A stretch of 64,000 nucleotides of DNA from Allocoprococcus sp004560705 (GTDB lineage: Bacteria; Bacillota; Clostridia; Lachnospirales; Lachnospiraceae): assembly GCF_052065755.1 (NCBI RefSeq), contig NZ_JBQHTK010000003.1:62001-126000 (forward strand), written 5' to 3'. Made by a program: the position numbers and the translations under genes. Below are positions 42,915 to 51,945 of the stretch, piece after piece. Position 1 is the stretch's first letter, and every line of letters begins with the position of its first letter. Below the pieces are notes generated by a model. It was not told the origin of the DNA, ran no database searches, and worked only from the letters and a program-made list of their open reading frames with translations.

Positions 42915-43465
42915 TCTTCTGACCTCATACATCCCCGGCAGCCGGCGCAGCTTCTCCCCTCAGTCTGCATCACATCCGTACTGCTGAAATTCGTAATCTT
43001 CTCAAGAGCGCAAATTGCCTGAGCGGAAATTCCTTCTCCGCTTCCGGTAAATCCAAGCCCTTCTTCTGTTGTCGCTTTCACGTTCACTCTGTCTCTCTCA
43101 ATCCCCAAAGCACTCGCTATATTTTCCTCCATCTGCGCAATATGCGGACGCATCTTCGGTTTCTGCGCAATGATAGTGGCATCAATATTTTCTACAATAT
43201 ACAGATTTTCCTCCAAAAGGCCTGCCACATGTTTAAGCAGCTTCATGCTGGAAATACCACTGTATTTTTCATCCGTATCCGGGAAGTGCTTCCCTATATC
43301 GCCGAGAGCCGCAGCTCCCAGAAGAGCATCCATAATCGCATGCAGAAGAACATCTGCATCGGAATGTCCCAAAAGCCCCTTCTCATAAGGAATCTTCACT
43401 CCTCCGAGAATCAAATCTCTTCCTTCCGTTAGTCTGTGTACATCATATCCCATTCCAACCCGCAT
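42911..43465 (-). CDS. ispF: 2-C-methyl-D-erythritol 2,4-cyclodiphosphate synthase with Cys-rich tail
   Basis: The protein is 184 residues long. The core matches IspF of the MEP isoprenoid pathway: MGYDVHRLTEGRDLILGG with the zinc ligands Asp and His, LGHSDADVLLHAIMDAL, LGDIGKHFPDTD, and the closing TEEGLGFTGSGEGISAQA. The family normally ends near residue 158. Here about 26 extra residues follow, ending in SCAGCRGCMRSEE with a CX2CX2C pattern. The gene is coupled to a GNAT gene by a 4-bp overlap. Confidence 0.95.
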   Translation of the reverse strand: MRVGMGYDVHRLTEGRDLILGGVKIPYEKGLLGHSDADVLLHAIMDALLGAAALGDIGKHFPDTDEKYSGISSMKLLKHVAGLLEENLYIVENIDATIIAQKPKMRPHIAQMEENIASALGIERDRVNVKATTEEGLGFTGSGEGISAQAICALEKITNFSSTDVMQTEGRSCAGCRGCMRSEE

Positions 43466-43506
43466 ATCCCGTCTTCTCCTTCCCGATATGTACCTGATTC
43501 TTCTTT

Positions 43507-44025
43507 TTACGGCTCTTCTTCTGCCTCTTCATCTGTTTCTTCTCCGGAAGCAGTTCCCCATCCTTCCTCATCCATTTCAGAAAAATCGGGATCCTCATCC
43601 AGAGGCTCTGCGTCTTCGTCCATCATCACTTCACCATCATCGCTGTCCTTTCCATCGCCTGAATTTGCAGATTCATTCTTTTCATCAGCAACGGTCGGAG
43701 CTTTCCACACACGTTCCGTATTGTCAGTACGCGCCGGATTCCCGGTTCCTTCTGCCTCAACTGTGACCTCGTCAACGCTCTCATCATCGTCTCCGTTTAC
43801 CGCGTCACCGGATGCTTCCTTTTCTGCTTTCATATCCTTCAGAAGTTCACGGATATTCAAAATCACTGTAGCAGCACCAAATACAATAAAGATGACTCCG
43901 AAAATGATCAAAACTGTCTTGTAGTTCGGGTTGCCCTGCATAACATCCATAATCAGTTTGACACCATTATATATCAGGTATGCACCTACAAGAATCATCA
44001 ACGTCCTTCTCGTTTTTCCTTGCAT
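43507..44025 (-). CDS. Membrane protein with acidic tail, 172 residues
   Basis: Two hydrophobic segments (TLMILVGAYLIYNGVKLIMDV and VLIIFGVIFIVFGAATVIL) are followed by a charged helix (RELLKDMKAEKEA) and a long Asp/Glu-rich low-complexity tail. I do not recognise a specific family. It is on the same strand as ispF and 41 bp upstream of it, so they may be cotranscribed. Confidence 0.75.
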   Translation of the reverse strand: MQGKTRRTLMILVGAYLIYNGVKLIMDVMQGNPNYKTVLIIFGVIFIVFGAATVILNIRELLKDMKAEKEASGDAVNGDDDESVDEVTVEAEGTGNPARTDNTERVWKAPTVADEKNESANSGDGKDSDDGEVMMDEDAEPLDEDPDFSEMDEEGWGTASGEETDEEAEEEP

Positions 44026-44223
44026 TTTTTCTTCCTCCGTATTCTACATCATCACAACAATTACAGTATCCTCATGTAACTGAACTGTTATTCATTCTAC
44101 CATACTTGAATTGAAATTTCCATGTTTTTTCGATTACGGCTTCTGTAATCCATGCCTCTTTATTCCTATCCCAAACACGTCAAATGGCATTCTCAAAAAA
44201 AATAATTTTTTTCAAAAAAAGTG

Positions 44224-44252
44224 TTGACATTTTGAGATCTTCGAGATATACT
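44224..44252 (+). promoter_or_regulatory. Promoter of the tRNA-Val/tRNA-Met pair
   Basis: TTGACA at 44224-44229 and TATACT at 44247-44252 with 17 bp between. Confidence 0.85.
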
Positions 44253-44288
44253 ATAGAAGTCGGTTGCGGGAAAGCAACTTACAGAAAT

Positions 44289-44361
44289 GGGATCATAGCT
44301 CAGCTGGGAGAGCATCTGCCTTACAAGCAGAGGGTCATAGGTTCGAGCCCTATTGGTCCCA
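44289..44361 (+). tRNA. tRNA-Val (TAC)
   Basis: A 73-nt cloverleaf: GGGATCA pairs with TGGTCCC, the anticodon loop is CTTACAA (anticodon TAC), the T loop is GGTTCGAGCCC and the discriminator is A. No CCA is encoded. Confidence 0.96.
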
Positions 44362-44381
44362 CTTCACTGAAAAGTGAATAT

Positions 44382-44455
44382 GGCGGGATAGCTCAGTTGG
44401 CTAGAGCACACGGTTCATACCCGTGGTGTCGCTGGTTCAAATCCAGTTCCCGCTA
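44382..44455 (+). tRNA. tRNA-Met (CAT)
   Basis: A 74-nt cloverleaf: GGCGGGA pairs with TCCCGCT, the anticodon loop is TTCATAC (anticodon CAT), and the T arm is TGGTTCAAATCCA. It lies 20 bp after tRNA-Val on one transcript. The T arm and acceptor look like elongator Met, though a CAT tRNA modified to read Ile cannot be excluded by eye. Confidence 0.93.
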
Positions 44456-44459
44456 CTAA

Positions 44460-44486
44460 AAAGTCTGGTTTTCCAGACTTTTTTCT
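44460..44486 (+). terminator. Terminator of the tRNA pair
   Basis: AAAGTCTGG pairs with CCAGACTTT and is followed by TTTT. Confidence 0.92.
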
Positions 44487-44523
44487 TGTTCAAAACAACG
44501 TGTTATTTCAGTTACGAAATAAA

Positions 44524-44562
44524 AAGCCGGGATCATCTCATTTCTGCGATCATCCCGGCTTA
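44524..44562 (-). terminator. gdhA terminator
   Basis: Arms of 14 bp (AAGCCGGGATGATC with GATGATCCCGGCTT, one mismatch) are followed by TTTTTA on the minus strand. Confidence 0.9.
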
Positions 44563-44601
44563 TCTATTGATTATTGTTCTATCTATTACAGTATATTTCT
44601 A

Positions 44602-45945
44602 TTACACAATTCCCTGAGCAGTCATAGCATCTACAACTTTTTCAAATCCTGCAATGTTTGCACCCACTACATAATTGCCTTTTGCTCCGTAACGTTCTGC
44701 TGCATCAGCCATGTTATGGCAGATATTTACCATGATGTTTTTCAGTTTCGCATCAACTTCTTCGAATGTCCAGCTCAGACGTTCGCTATTCTGAGACATT
44801 TCCAGAGCAGATGTTGCAACACCGCCTGCATTCGCTGCTTTACCAGGTGCAAATAATACGCCGTTCTCCTGAAGATATTGTGTTGCTTCGATGGTTGTCG
44901 GCATATTTGCTCCTTCTGCTACTGCAATACATCCGTTTGCGACAAGCTGTTTCGCATCATCAAGAAGAAGTTCATTCTGTGTTGCACACGGAAGTGCAAT
45001 ATCTACTTTTACAGACCATACACCGCGTCCTTCATGGTATTCTGAGTTCGGACGATACTTCTTGTACTCTGTCAATCTTGCACGATTTACTTCTTTGATC
45101 TCTTTCAGTGCTGCCACATCGATTCCTTCCGGATCGTATACCCATCCTGTAGAATCACTTACGGTAACAACCTTTGCTCCGAGCTGCTGAGCTTTCTGTG
45201 TAGCATAAATAGCAACATTTCCAGATCCGGATACTGCCACTGTCTTGCCTGCAAGCTCAATTCCGTTGAGTTTCAGCATCTCTTCTGTCAGATACAGAAG
45301 TCCGTATCCGGTTGCTTCTGTACGTGCAAGAGATCCGCCGTAGCTTAATCCTTTACCTGTAAGAACACCTTCGTAGAGTCCGCGGATTCTCTTATACTGT
45401 CCGAACATGTAGCCGATTTCTCTTGCTCCTGTACCGATATCTCCAGCCGGCACATCCGTGTCTGCACCGATATATTTGCAAAGCTCTGTCATAAAGCTCT
45501 GACAGAATGCCATTACTTCTCTGTCTGATTTTCCCTTCGGATCAAAGTCAGAACCACCTTTACCTCCACCGATCGGAAGACCGGTAAGAGAATTCTTAAA
45601 GATCTGCTCGAATCCAAGGAACTTGATAATACCGAGGTTTACGGACGGATGGAGACGAAGCCCTCCTTTATATGGTCCGATTGCGCTGTTGAACTGTACA
45701 CGGTATCCTGTGTTAACATGAACCTGTCCCTTATCGTCTACCCACGGTACACGGAACTTAATCTGTCTCTCCGGTTCTACTAATCTTTCCAGAAGCGCAT
45801 CTTTTCTGAATTTTTCTTCATCCGCCTCTACTACAACACGAAGAGATTCCAAAACCTCTTTGACTGCCTGATGAAATTCCGGTTCTGCCGGATTCTTTTT
45901 AACTACTGATTCAATTACCTCATCAACATATGACATACTACTCAA
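44602..45945 (-). CDS. gdhA: NADP-type glutamate dehydrogenase
   Basis: The 447-residue enzyme has the catalytic segment LPIGGGKGGSDFDPKGKSD with the active lysines, KGGLRLHPSVN, and a Rossmann domain with VAVSGSGNVAIYATQKA. The hexameric small GDH assimilates ammonia into glutamate. The protein looks intact and of usual length. The 374-bp gap upstream (45946-46320) is AT-rich and contains the gdhA promoter and the purL terminator; I see nothing else in it. Confidence 0.97.
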   Translation of the reverse strand: MSSMSYVDEVIESVVKKNPAEPEFHQAVKEVLESLRVVVEADEEKFRKDALLERLVEPERQIKFRVPWVDDKGQVHVNTGYRVQFNSAIGPYKGGLRLHPSVNLGIIKFLGFEQIFKNSLTGLPIGGGKGGSDFDPKGKSDREVMAFCQSFMTELCKYIGADTDVPAGDIGTGAREIGYMFGQYKRIRGLYEGVLTGKGLSYGGSLARTEATGYGLLYLTEEMLKLNGIELAGKTVAVSGSGNVAIYATQKAQQLGAKVVTVSDSTGWVYDPEGIDVAALKEIKEVNRARLTEYKKYRPNSEYHEGRGVWSVKVDIALPCATQNELLLDDAKQLVANGCIAVAEGANMPTTIEATQYLQENGVLFAPGKAANAGGVATSALEMSQNSERLSWTFEEVDAKLKNIMVNICHNMADAAERYGAKGNYVVGANIAGFEKVVDAMTAQGIV

Positions 45946-46026
45946 TACCTCCTGTTCATTTTTTCAAATGCTTTTCATATTTACCAAATCAATTTCATTA
46001 TGAAAACCACTGAATAACCTTTTTCC

Positions 46027-46055
46027 ACTTTAAAACATCCTCTATACAATGTCAA
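46027..46055 (-). promoter_or_regulatory. gdhA promoter
   Basis: TTGACA (46055-46050) and TAAAGT (46032-46027) with 17 bp between. Confidence 0.7.
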
Positions 46056-46211
46056 GTTTTTTTTGCTATTTTTTGCCTGTATTTGAATATCAGAGCGCAT
46101 TCTGTTTCACTTTATATAATATTTCTGATTATATTATTGATTTATATTATTTTTCCTGCAAGTATTCTTTGTATTTCCTGCACGTGCATTGCTACCATTC
46201 TGTATTTTTAC

Positions 46212-46284
46212 AAAAAAGAACCATTTTCACACATCCATATTCTTAGCAATTTGCCATATCATATGTATTGTATGAAAACGGTTC
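46212..46284 (-). terminator. purL terminator
   Basis: A 16-bp stem (GAACCGTTTTCATACA with TGTGTGAAAATGGTTC, three G-U pairs) encloses about 35 nt and is followed by six T on the minus strand. Confidence 0.85.
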
Positions 46285-46320
46285 TCATTTTATTTATATT
46301 ACATCAAACAGACTTGTGAC

Positions 46321-49300
46321 TTATTTAAAATACTTCACTCCGGATTCAAAAATCTTCATATCCTGCTCGCCGTAAATATTGACAGCTACACTGTCGCCGC
46401 GACGCTCTGAATGTGCCATCTTGCCAAGTACTCGTCCATCCGGGCTTGTAATACCTTCGATCGCACAATATGAACCATTGACATTCCACTCTTCATCCAT
46501 AGAAACATTGCCATCAAGATCGCAATACTGGGTCGCAACCTGTCCGTTTGCGAACAGCTTGTCAAGCCACTCCTTGCTTGCTACGAAACGTCCTTCACCA
46601 TGAGAAGCCGGATTGGTATATACGCCGCCAAGTTCAGCACCCTGCAGCCATGGAGATTTGTTCGTCACAACTTTGGTATATACCATCTTGGAAATATGAC
46701 GTCCGATGGTATTGTATGTCAGTGTCGGTGAATCTGCTGTCTGGCCTACGATCTCACCATAAGGAACCAATCCCAGTTTGACAAGTGTCTGGAAACCGTT
46801 ACAGATTCCGAGTACAAGTCCGTCACGCTCATTCAGCAGCTTCTCAACAGCTTCTTTTAATTTTGCATTCTGGAATGCAGTTGCAAAGAATTTCGCTGAG
46901 CCATCCGGTTCATCACCTGCTGAGAATCCGCCCGGGAACATAATGATCTGGGCTTTCGCAATCTCTTTTTCAAATTCGGCAACGGAATCAAGAATGTCCG
47001 CCGCATCCATGTTCTTAAATACTCTTGTCGTTACAGTCGCACCTGCACGTTCAAACGCCTTCGCACTGTCGTATTCACAGTTTGTGCCCGGGAATACCGG
47101 AATAAATACATGCGGCTGAGCGATCTTGTTTTTGCAGATATAGATATCCTTTGTATCATAAAGCGGTGATTCTACCTTCTCCTCGGATGCCTCATCGGAT
47201 ACAGTACGGAATACTTTCTCCAGAGTCTCAGTCCATGCGCCTTCTGCCTCTGCAAGTGTAATTCTGACATCTGCATAAGAGAATGCCGCATCATCGGTCA
47301 CTTCACCAATCACGGTGTAAGTAATGCCAAGTTCTCCAACCTTGTCCGCCGGAACTTCCGCAATAATATCTCCAAATGCAGGAGCAAATAATTCTCTGGC
47401 ATCCATGTTATGCTCGATCTTAACGCCCATTCCGTTACCAAATGCCATCTTGCTGACAGCGGCGATCACACCGTGACGGTCAAGCGCATATGCTGAAACG
47501 ATTCTTCCATTGTGAATATCTTCCGTGAACTTACCATACTGCTCCATCACCTTATCATATGCCGGAAGCTCATATTCATCCTTTTCAATACGAAGCCATA
47601 CAAGCTTGTTACCTGCTTTTTTCAATTCAGGAGAGATGATATCCTGTTCTTTTGCAACATCTACCGCAAAGGAAACCAGTGTTGGCGGTACATCAATGTG
47701 TTCGAACGTACCGGACATACTGTCTTTACCTCCGATGGACGGAAGACCGAATCCAAGCTGCGCTTTATATGCTCCGAGAAGCGCTGCAAACGGCTGACTC
47801 CATCTGGACGGATCTTCGGTCATACGGCGGAAATACTCCTGGAATGTAAAGCGAATCTTCCTGTAATCTCCTCCGCATGCAACAATCTTTGCAATGGATT
47901 CCGTCACTGCATATACAGCTCCATGGTATGGGCTCCAGCTTGACAGGTACGGATCAAATCCATAACTCATCATGGTTACGGTATCGCATTTTCCTTTCAG
48001 AACCGGAAGCTTCGCAACCATGCTCTGCGTCTCTGTCATCTGATATTTTCCACCATGTGGCATGAAGACAGAACCTGCTCCAATCGAACCGTCGAACATC
48101 TCAACAAGTCCTTTCTGTGAGCATACATTCAGGTCCTTCAGTGTATCAAGCCATTTTTCTTTTACATCATTTACTTCTACCTGCTGTACAAGCGGGCTGT
48201 CTGCTCTGTTAGGAATGTCAACTTTTACAGTTGTCTCCTGATGTGCACCATTTGTATCAAGGAATGCACGGGAAATATTTACAATTTCCTTTCCTCTCCA
48301 GGACAATACCAGTCGCGGCTCTTCCGTTACAACAGCAACTTTTGTCGCTTCCAGATTCTCTTCCTTTGCATATGCAAGGAACTGCTCGGCATCCTTCGGA
48401 TCAACAACCACAGCCATACGTTCCTGCGATTCTGATATCGCAATTTCTGTTCCGTCCAGACCGGCATATTTCTTCGGTACTTTATCCAGATCAACACGAA
48501 GTCCGTCTGCAAGTTCTCCGATTGCTACAGAAACACCGCCTGCTCCGAAGTCGTTACATTTCTTGATCAGTCTGCTGACTTCTTCTCTGCGGAACAGTCT
48601 CTGAATCTTACGCTCTGTCGGCGGGTTACCCTTCTGAACCTCAGCGCCACAGGTCTCAATCGATTCTTCTGTATGAACTTTGGAAGATCCGGTTGCTCCG
48701 CCGCAGCCGTCACGGCCGGTGCGTCCGCCAAGCAGGATAATGATATCTCCCGGATCGGAAGTCTCACGAATAACAGCACGTCTCGGAGCCGCAGCCATAA
48801 CTGCTCCGATTTCCATACGTTTTGCCACGTAATCCGGATGATAGATTTCTTTTACAAGGCCGGTTGCAAGACCGATCTGATTACCATAAGAACTATATCC
48901 ATGTGCGGCACTGCGGACAAGTTTCTTCTGCGGAAGCTTTCCTTTGATCGTCTCTTTTACTGAAACGGTTGGATCTGCCGCTCCTGTCACACGCATAGCC
49001 TGATATACATAAGTACGTCCTGACAGTGGGTCGCGGATCGCTCCTCCAAGGCAGGTAGCCGCTCCACCAAACGGTTCAATCTCTGTCGGATGGTTATGGG
49101 TTTCATTCTTGAAGTTCACAAGCCATTCTTCTTCAACACCATCTACTTCAACCGGCACAACGATACTGCAGGCATTGATCTCATCAGACTCTTCCTGATC
49201 TTCCAGTTTTCCTTCCCTTTTGAGTTTTCTCATCGCCATCAGAGCAAGATCCATCAGGCAGACAAATTTGTCTTCACGCCCTTTAAAGATCTCACTGTGT

Positions 49301-50079
49301 GTCTGTAAGTATTCTTTATAAGTATCTTCGATCGGAGCACGATAATCCCCCTCCCCAAAGCTTACATCTGTAAGTTCCGTAGAGAACGTCGTATGGCGAC
49401 AGTGATCAGACCAGTATGTGTCAAGGACACGGATTTCTGTCATAGAAGGATCTCTCTTCTCTTCTCCCCGGAAATAATTCTGAATATGCAGAAAATCTTT
49501 AAAAGTCATTGCAAGCCCCAGAGAATCATATAATGCCTTCAGTTCCTCTTCCGGCATATCCTTGAATCCCTCGAAAATCTTAACATCTGCCGGCTCATCG
49601 AACTTGGTCACCAGTGTTTCCGGCTTATCAAGACTCGTTTCTCTTGAATCAACAGGGTTGATACAATGAGCTTTGATTGCATCAAATTCAGCATCACTGA
49701 TCTCACCTTCAATCACATAAGTTGTAGCAGTTTTGATAACCGGAAGCTCATCTTCCTTAATAAACTGCACACACTGGACTGCCGAATCCGCTCTCTGGTC
49801 GAACTGTCCCGGAAGGAATTCCACAGAAAAAATACGGTCATTCTCTCCATGTGGAAAATCTTCATGATAAAGAACATCTACCGGTGGTTCTGCAAAAACG
49901 CCATTACATGCTCTGTCAAATGTGGCATCCGAGAGATTCTCCACATCATAACGAATCAACACCCTTACATTTGTAACCGATTTGATTCCGAGGTAACTCT
50001 TCACTTCATGTCCAAGTTCCTTCGCCTGAACGGCAAATTCAGGTTTTTTCTCCACATACACTCGTTTTACACTGTTCAT
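46321..50079 (-). CDS. purL: Phosphoribosylformylglycinamidine synthase, single-chain
   Basis: The 1252-residue enzyme makes FGAM from FGAR, glutamine and ATP in purine synthesis. It fuses the synthetase and glutaminase parts that most Bacillus-type Firmicutes split into PurS, PurQ and PurL. Landmarks are KNETHNHPTEIEPFGGAATC and GGKDSMSGTF in the synthetase. The C-terminal class I amidotransferase has LGICNGFQTLVKLG (nucleophile Cys) and a late His in ASHGEGRF. The ATG at 50079 follows GGAGGAAATT; an ATG at 50091 lacks a site. The leader has an extended -10 (TGATAGAAT) but no purine riboswitch that I can see. Confidence 0.96.
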   Translation of the reverse strand: MNSVKRVYVEKKPEFAVQAKELGHEVKSYLGIKSVTNVRVLIRYDVENLSDATFDRACNGVFAEPPVDVLYHEDFPHGENDRIFSVEFLPGQFDQRADSAVQCVQFIKEDELPVIKTATTYVIEGEISDAEFDAIKAHCINPVDSRETSLDKPETLVTKFDEPADVKIFEGFKDMPEEELKALYDSLGLAMTFKDFLHIQNYFRGEEKRDPSMTEIRVLDTYWSDHCRHTTFSTELTDVSFGEGDYRAPIEDTYKEYLQTHSEIFKGREDKFVCLMDLALMAMRKLKREGKLEDQEESDEINACSIVVPVEVDGVEEEWLVNFKNETHNHPTEIEPFGGAATCLGGAIRDPLSGRTYVYQAMRVTGAADPTVSVKETIKGKLPQKKLVRSAAHGYSSYGNQIGLATGLVKEIYHPDYVAKRMEIGAVMAAAPRRAVIRETSDPGDIIILLGGRTGRDGCGGATGSSKVHTEESIETCGAEVQKGNPPTERKIQRLFRREEVSRLIKKCNDFGAGGVSVAIGELADGLRVDLDKVPKKYAGLDGTEIAISESQERMAVVVDPKDAEQFLAYAKEENLEATKVAVVTEEPRLVLSWRGKEIVNISRAFLDTNGAHQETTVKVDIPNRADSPLVQQVEVNDVKEKWLDTLKDLNVCSQKGLVEMFDGSIGAGSVFMPHGGKYQMTETQSMVAKLPVLKGKCDTVTMMSYGFDPYLSSWSPYHGAVYAVTESIAKIVACGGDYRKIRFTFQEYFRRMTEDPSRWSQPFAALLGAYKAQLGFGLPSIGGKDSMSGTFEHIDVPPTLVSFAVDVAKEQDIISPELKKAGNKLVWLRIEKDEYELPAYDKVMEQYGKFTEDIHNGRIVSAYALDRHGVIAAVSKMAFGNGMGVKIEHNMDARELFAPAFGDIIAEVPADKVGELGITYTVIGEVTDDAAFSYADVRITLAEAEGAWTETLEKVFRTVSDEASEEKVESPLYDTKDIYICKNKIAQPHVFIPVFPGTNCEYDSAKAFERAGATVTTRVFKNMDAADILDSVAEFEKEIAKAQIIMFPGGFSAGDEPDGSAKFFATAFQNAKLKEAVEKLLNERDGLVLGICNGFQTLVKLGLVPYGEIVGQTADSPTLTYNTIGRHISKMVYTKVVTNKSPWLQGAELGGVYTNPASHGEGRFVASKEWLDKLFANGQVATQYCDLDGNVSMDEEWNVNGSYCAIEGITSPDGRVLGKMAHSERRGDSVAVNIYGEQDMKIFESGVKYFK

Positions 50080-50205
50080 AATTTCCTCCATTAGTTAATC
50101 ATATTTTAAACTGCGTGAGGCAGCATAAGTTACTGCATAATCTTATTCTATCACATTCATTTTTATAAGTATAGTCAATATATCTAAACTGTTTTATAAG
50201 TTTTT

Positions 50206-50949
50206 CTAATTAACATTCTCTTCTTTTCTGTCCAATCGTTTACTTATCACACAAACAATAAGAGATCCCAAAAGCATAACAATAAAGATAACAGCAATCC
50301 GGATAACCATGTCAAAGAAGAATCCTTCCGGGAGCATTCGTATCATATAGTCATATTCCGGATCGAACATCCACAGATCATTGTCAAAAAACAATTCATG
50401 AAAAATCACGAAGCATTTCGTAAAGTTTTGCGAGATCAGAACGCCCAGAGCCACAATAACAACTGCAAAAACCGCGAGTATCCGCTCATACATATACGGT
50501 ATGATTTTTTTCCAATTTCCTTTGAGCGCAAACAATGCAATAACTCCTGCAATAAGAATAATAAACGTTGCTCTCCTCAGGGATAGTCCACCCAGAAACA
50601 GTCCCTGCACATCTTCCATATGCAGTCTATCCTGTTCATTAAAAAAATCCTGTCGTTCCCCTTCTACCATTGTCTCGATACTTAAGACCTCTTCCTTTCC
50701 TCTTAGATAAGACATCATATATTCTGTGACTTCCATGATGTCCTCCATTTCCATATCCAGCTGCTCCTCAACTCCGTATTTACTGTATTCTTTTTCATAA
50801 AAATCAAAATCACTGTAAATACCGATTTCAAAACTGCTAATCAAAAATATAAAAATCAAGCTCAGAGCAATTACACCACCCAGAAATTTATGAAGCCATG
50901 TTTCACCTATAATTTTCCCGTTGTCTTTTCTTCCTGTCGCTTTCTTCAT
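50206..50949 (-). CDS. DUF1461 membrane protein (Lit-like lipoprotein transacylase)
   Basis: The 247-residue protein has four membrane spans and the DUF1461/TIGR01906 hallmarks: FFNEQDRLHMEDVQ outside the membrane, then FHELFFDNDLWMFDPEYDYM and the MLPEGFFFDM block. Lit, a member of this family in Enterococcus and Bacillus, moves an acyl chain within lipoproteins to make lyso-lipoproteins. The conserved His residues needed are present (residues near HMED and FHEL). Assignment to Lit rather than another family member is inference. The ATG at 50949 follows AAAGGAAAGATGG. Confidence 0.78.
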   Translation of the reverse strand: MKKATGRKDNGKIIGETWLHKFLGGVIALSLIFIFLISSFEIGIYSDFDFYEKEYSKYGVEEQLDMEMEDIMEVTEYMMSYLRGKEEVLSIETMVEGERQDFFNEQDRLHMEDVQGLFLGGLSLRRATFIILIAGVIALFALKGNWKKIIPYMYERILAVFAVVIVALGVLISQNFTKCFVIFHELFFDNDLWMFDPEYDYMIRMLPEGFFFDMVIRIAVIFIVMLLGSLIVCVISKRLDRKEENVN

Positions 50950-51033
50950 GATTCCATCTTTCCTTTCGATCTCTCTTGTTTTTTTCTTCCACATCTCTTA
51001 TAATACAAATGAGTTTTATAAGGAGGACTAATA

Positions 51034-51942
51034 ATGGATATTAATTACGAATTATATAAAGTGTTTTATTATGTGGCCGATACTCTGAGCTTCTCAGAAG
51101 CATCCAAGCAGCTCTATATCTCTCAATCTGCCGTCAGCCAGTCCATCAAAGCCCTGGAGAAGAAGCTGGATCAGACTCTTTTTATAAGAAGTACGAAAAA
51201 AGTACAGCTCACCCCGGAAGGCGAGATTCTTCTTCGCCACATTGAACCGGCGATCCACCTGATCAAGCGCGGCGAGGCTCAGATTCTGGAATCCGCCACC
51301 ACCGGCGGACAGATCCGAATCGGTGCAAGTGACACCATCTGCCGATACTTTCTGGTTCCCTATCTGGAACGCTTTCACAGAGCTTTTCCAAATGCCCACA
51401 TAAAAGTGACCAATGCTACATCTATTAAATGTACCGAACTTTTGGAGACAGGTCAAGTGGATTTGATCGTAGCAAACTATCCAAACGCATACCTCGGCAA
51501 TCTGGTCTCCATAAAAAAAATAAAAGAATTTCAGGATGTATTTATCGCCAATCACGCATTTCGCGAATTGAAAGGACATCCCTTATCCTTAAAGCAGCTT
51601 CTGGATTACCCAATCATCATGCTGGACAAAAAAAGCACGACAAGCGAATTCCTTCACTCTCTGTTTCAGAAGCATCAGCTCGATCTCGTCCCGGAGATTG
51701 AACTCAGCAGCAACGACCTGTTGATTGATCTTGCAAGCATCGGTCTGGGGATCGCCTTTATCCCGGATTATTGTTTTCCGTTAAAGTCCGACGATCTCTT
51801 CATCGTTGAGACTACCGAAAAACTTCCAAAAAGACAGCTTATTGCCGCCTATAACGAACATGTTCCCATCTCAAGAGCGGCTCAGGCTTTTCTTAATTAT
51901 TTTGACGAACCTGTCATCTCCCAAAATCCTGATACGATCTGA
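51034..51942 (+). CDS. LysR family transcriptional regulator
   Basis: The 302-residue protein has an N-terminal winged helix (YYVADTLSFSEASKQLYISQ, SAVSQSIKALEKKL) and a two-lobed effector domain. The effector domain contains IRIGASDTICRYFLVPYLERF, a pattern seen in CysL/CbbR-like members. Targets are unknown: it is divergent from the Lit-like gene and convergent with a helicase gene, ending only 3 bp from it. ATAAGGAGG precedes the ATG. Confidence 0.92.
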   Translation: MDINYELYKVFYYVADTLSFSEASKQLYISQSAVSQSIKALEKKLDQTLFIRSTKKVQLTPEGEILLRHIEPAIHLIKRGEAQILESATTGGQIRIGASDTICRYFLVPYLERFHRAFPNAHIKVTNATSIKCTELLETGQVDLIVANYPNAYLGNLVSIKKIKEFQDVFIANHAFRELKGHPLSLKQLLDYPIIMLDKKSTTSEFLHSLFQKHQLDLVPEIELSSNDLLIDLASIGLGIAFIPDYCFPLKSDDLFIVETTEKLPKRQLIAAYNEHVPISRAAQAFLNYFDEPVISQNPDTI

Positions 51943-51945
51943 CTT

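Noticed and set aside
50080..50205. Purine riboswitch ahead of purL
   Set aside because: The short AT-rich leader lacks the conserved three-stem pattern and its loop sequences.
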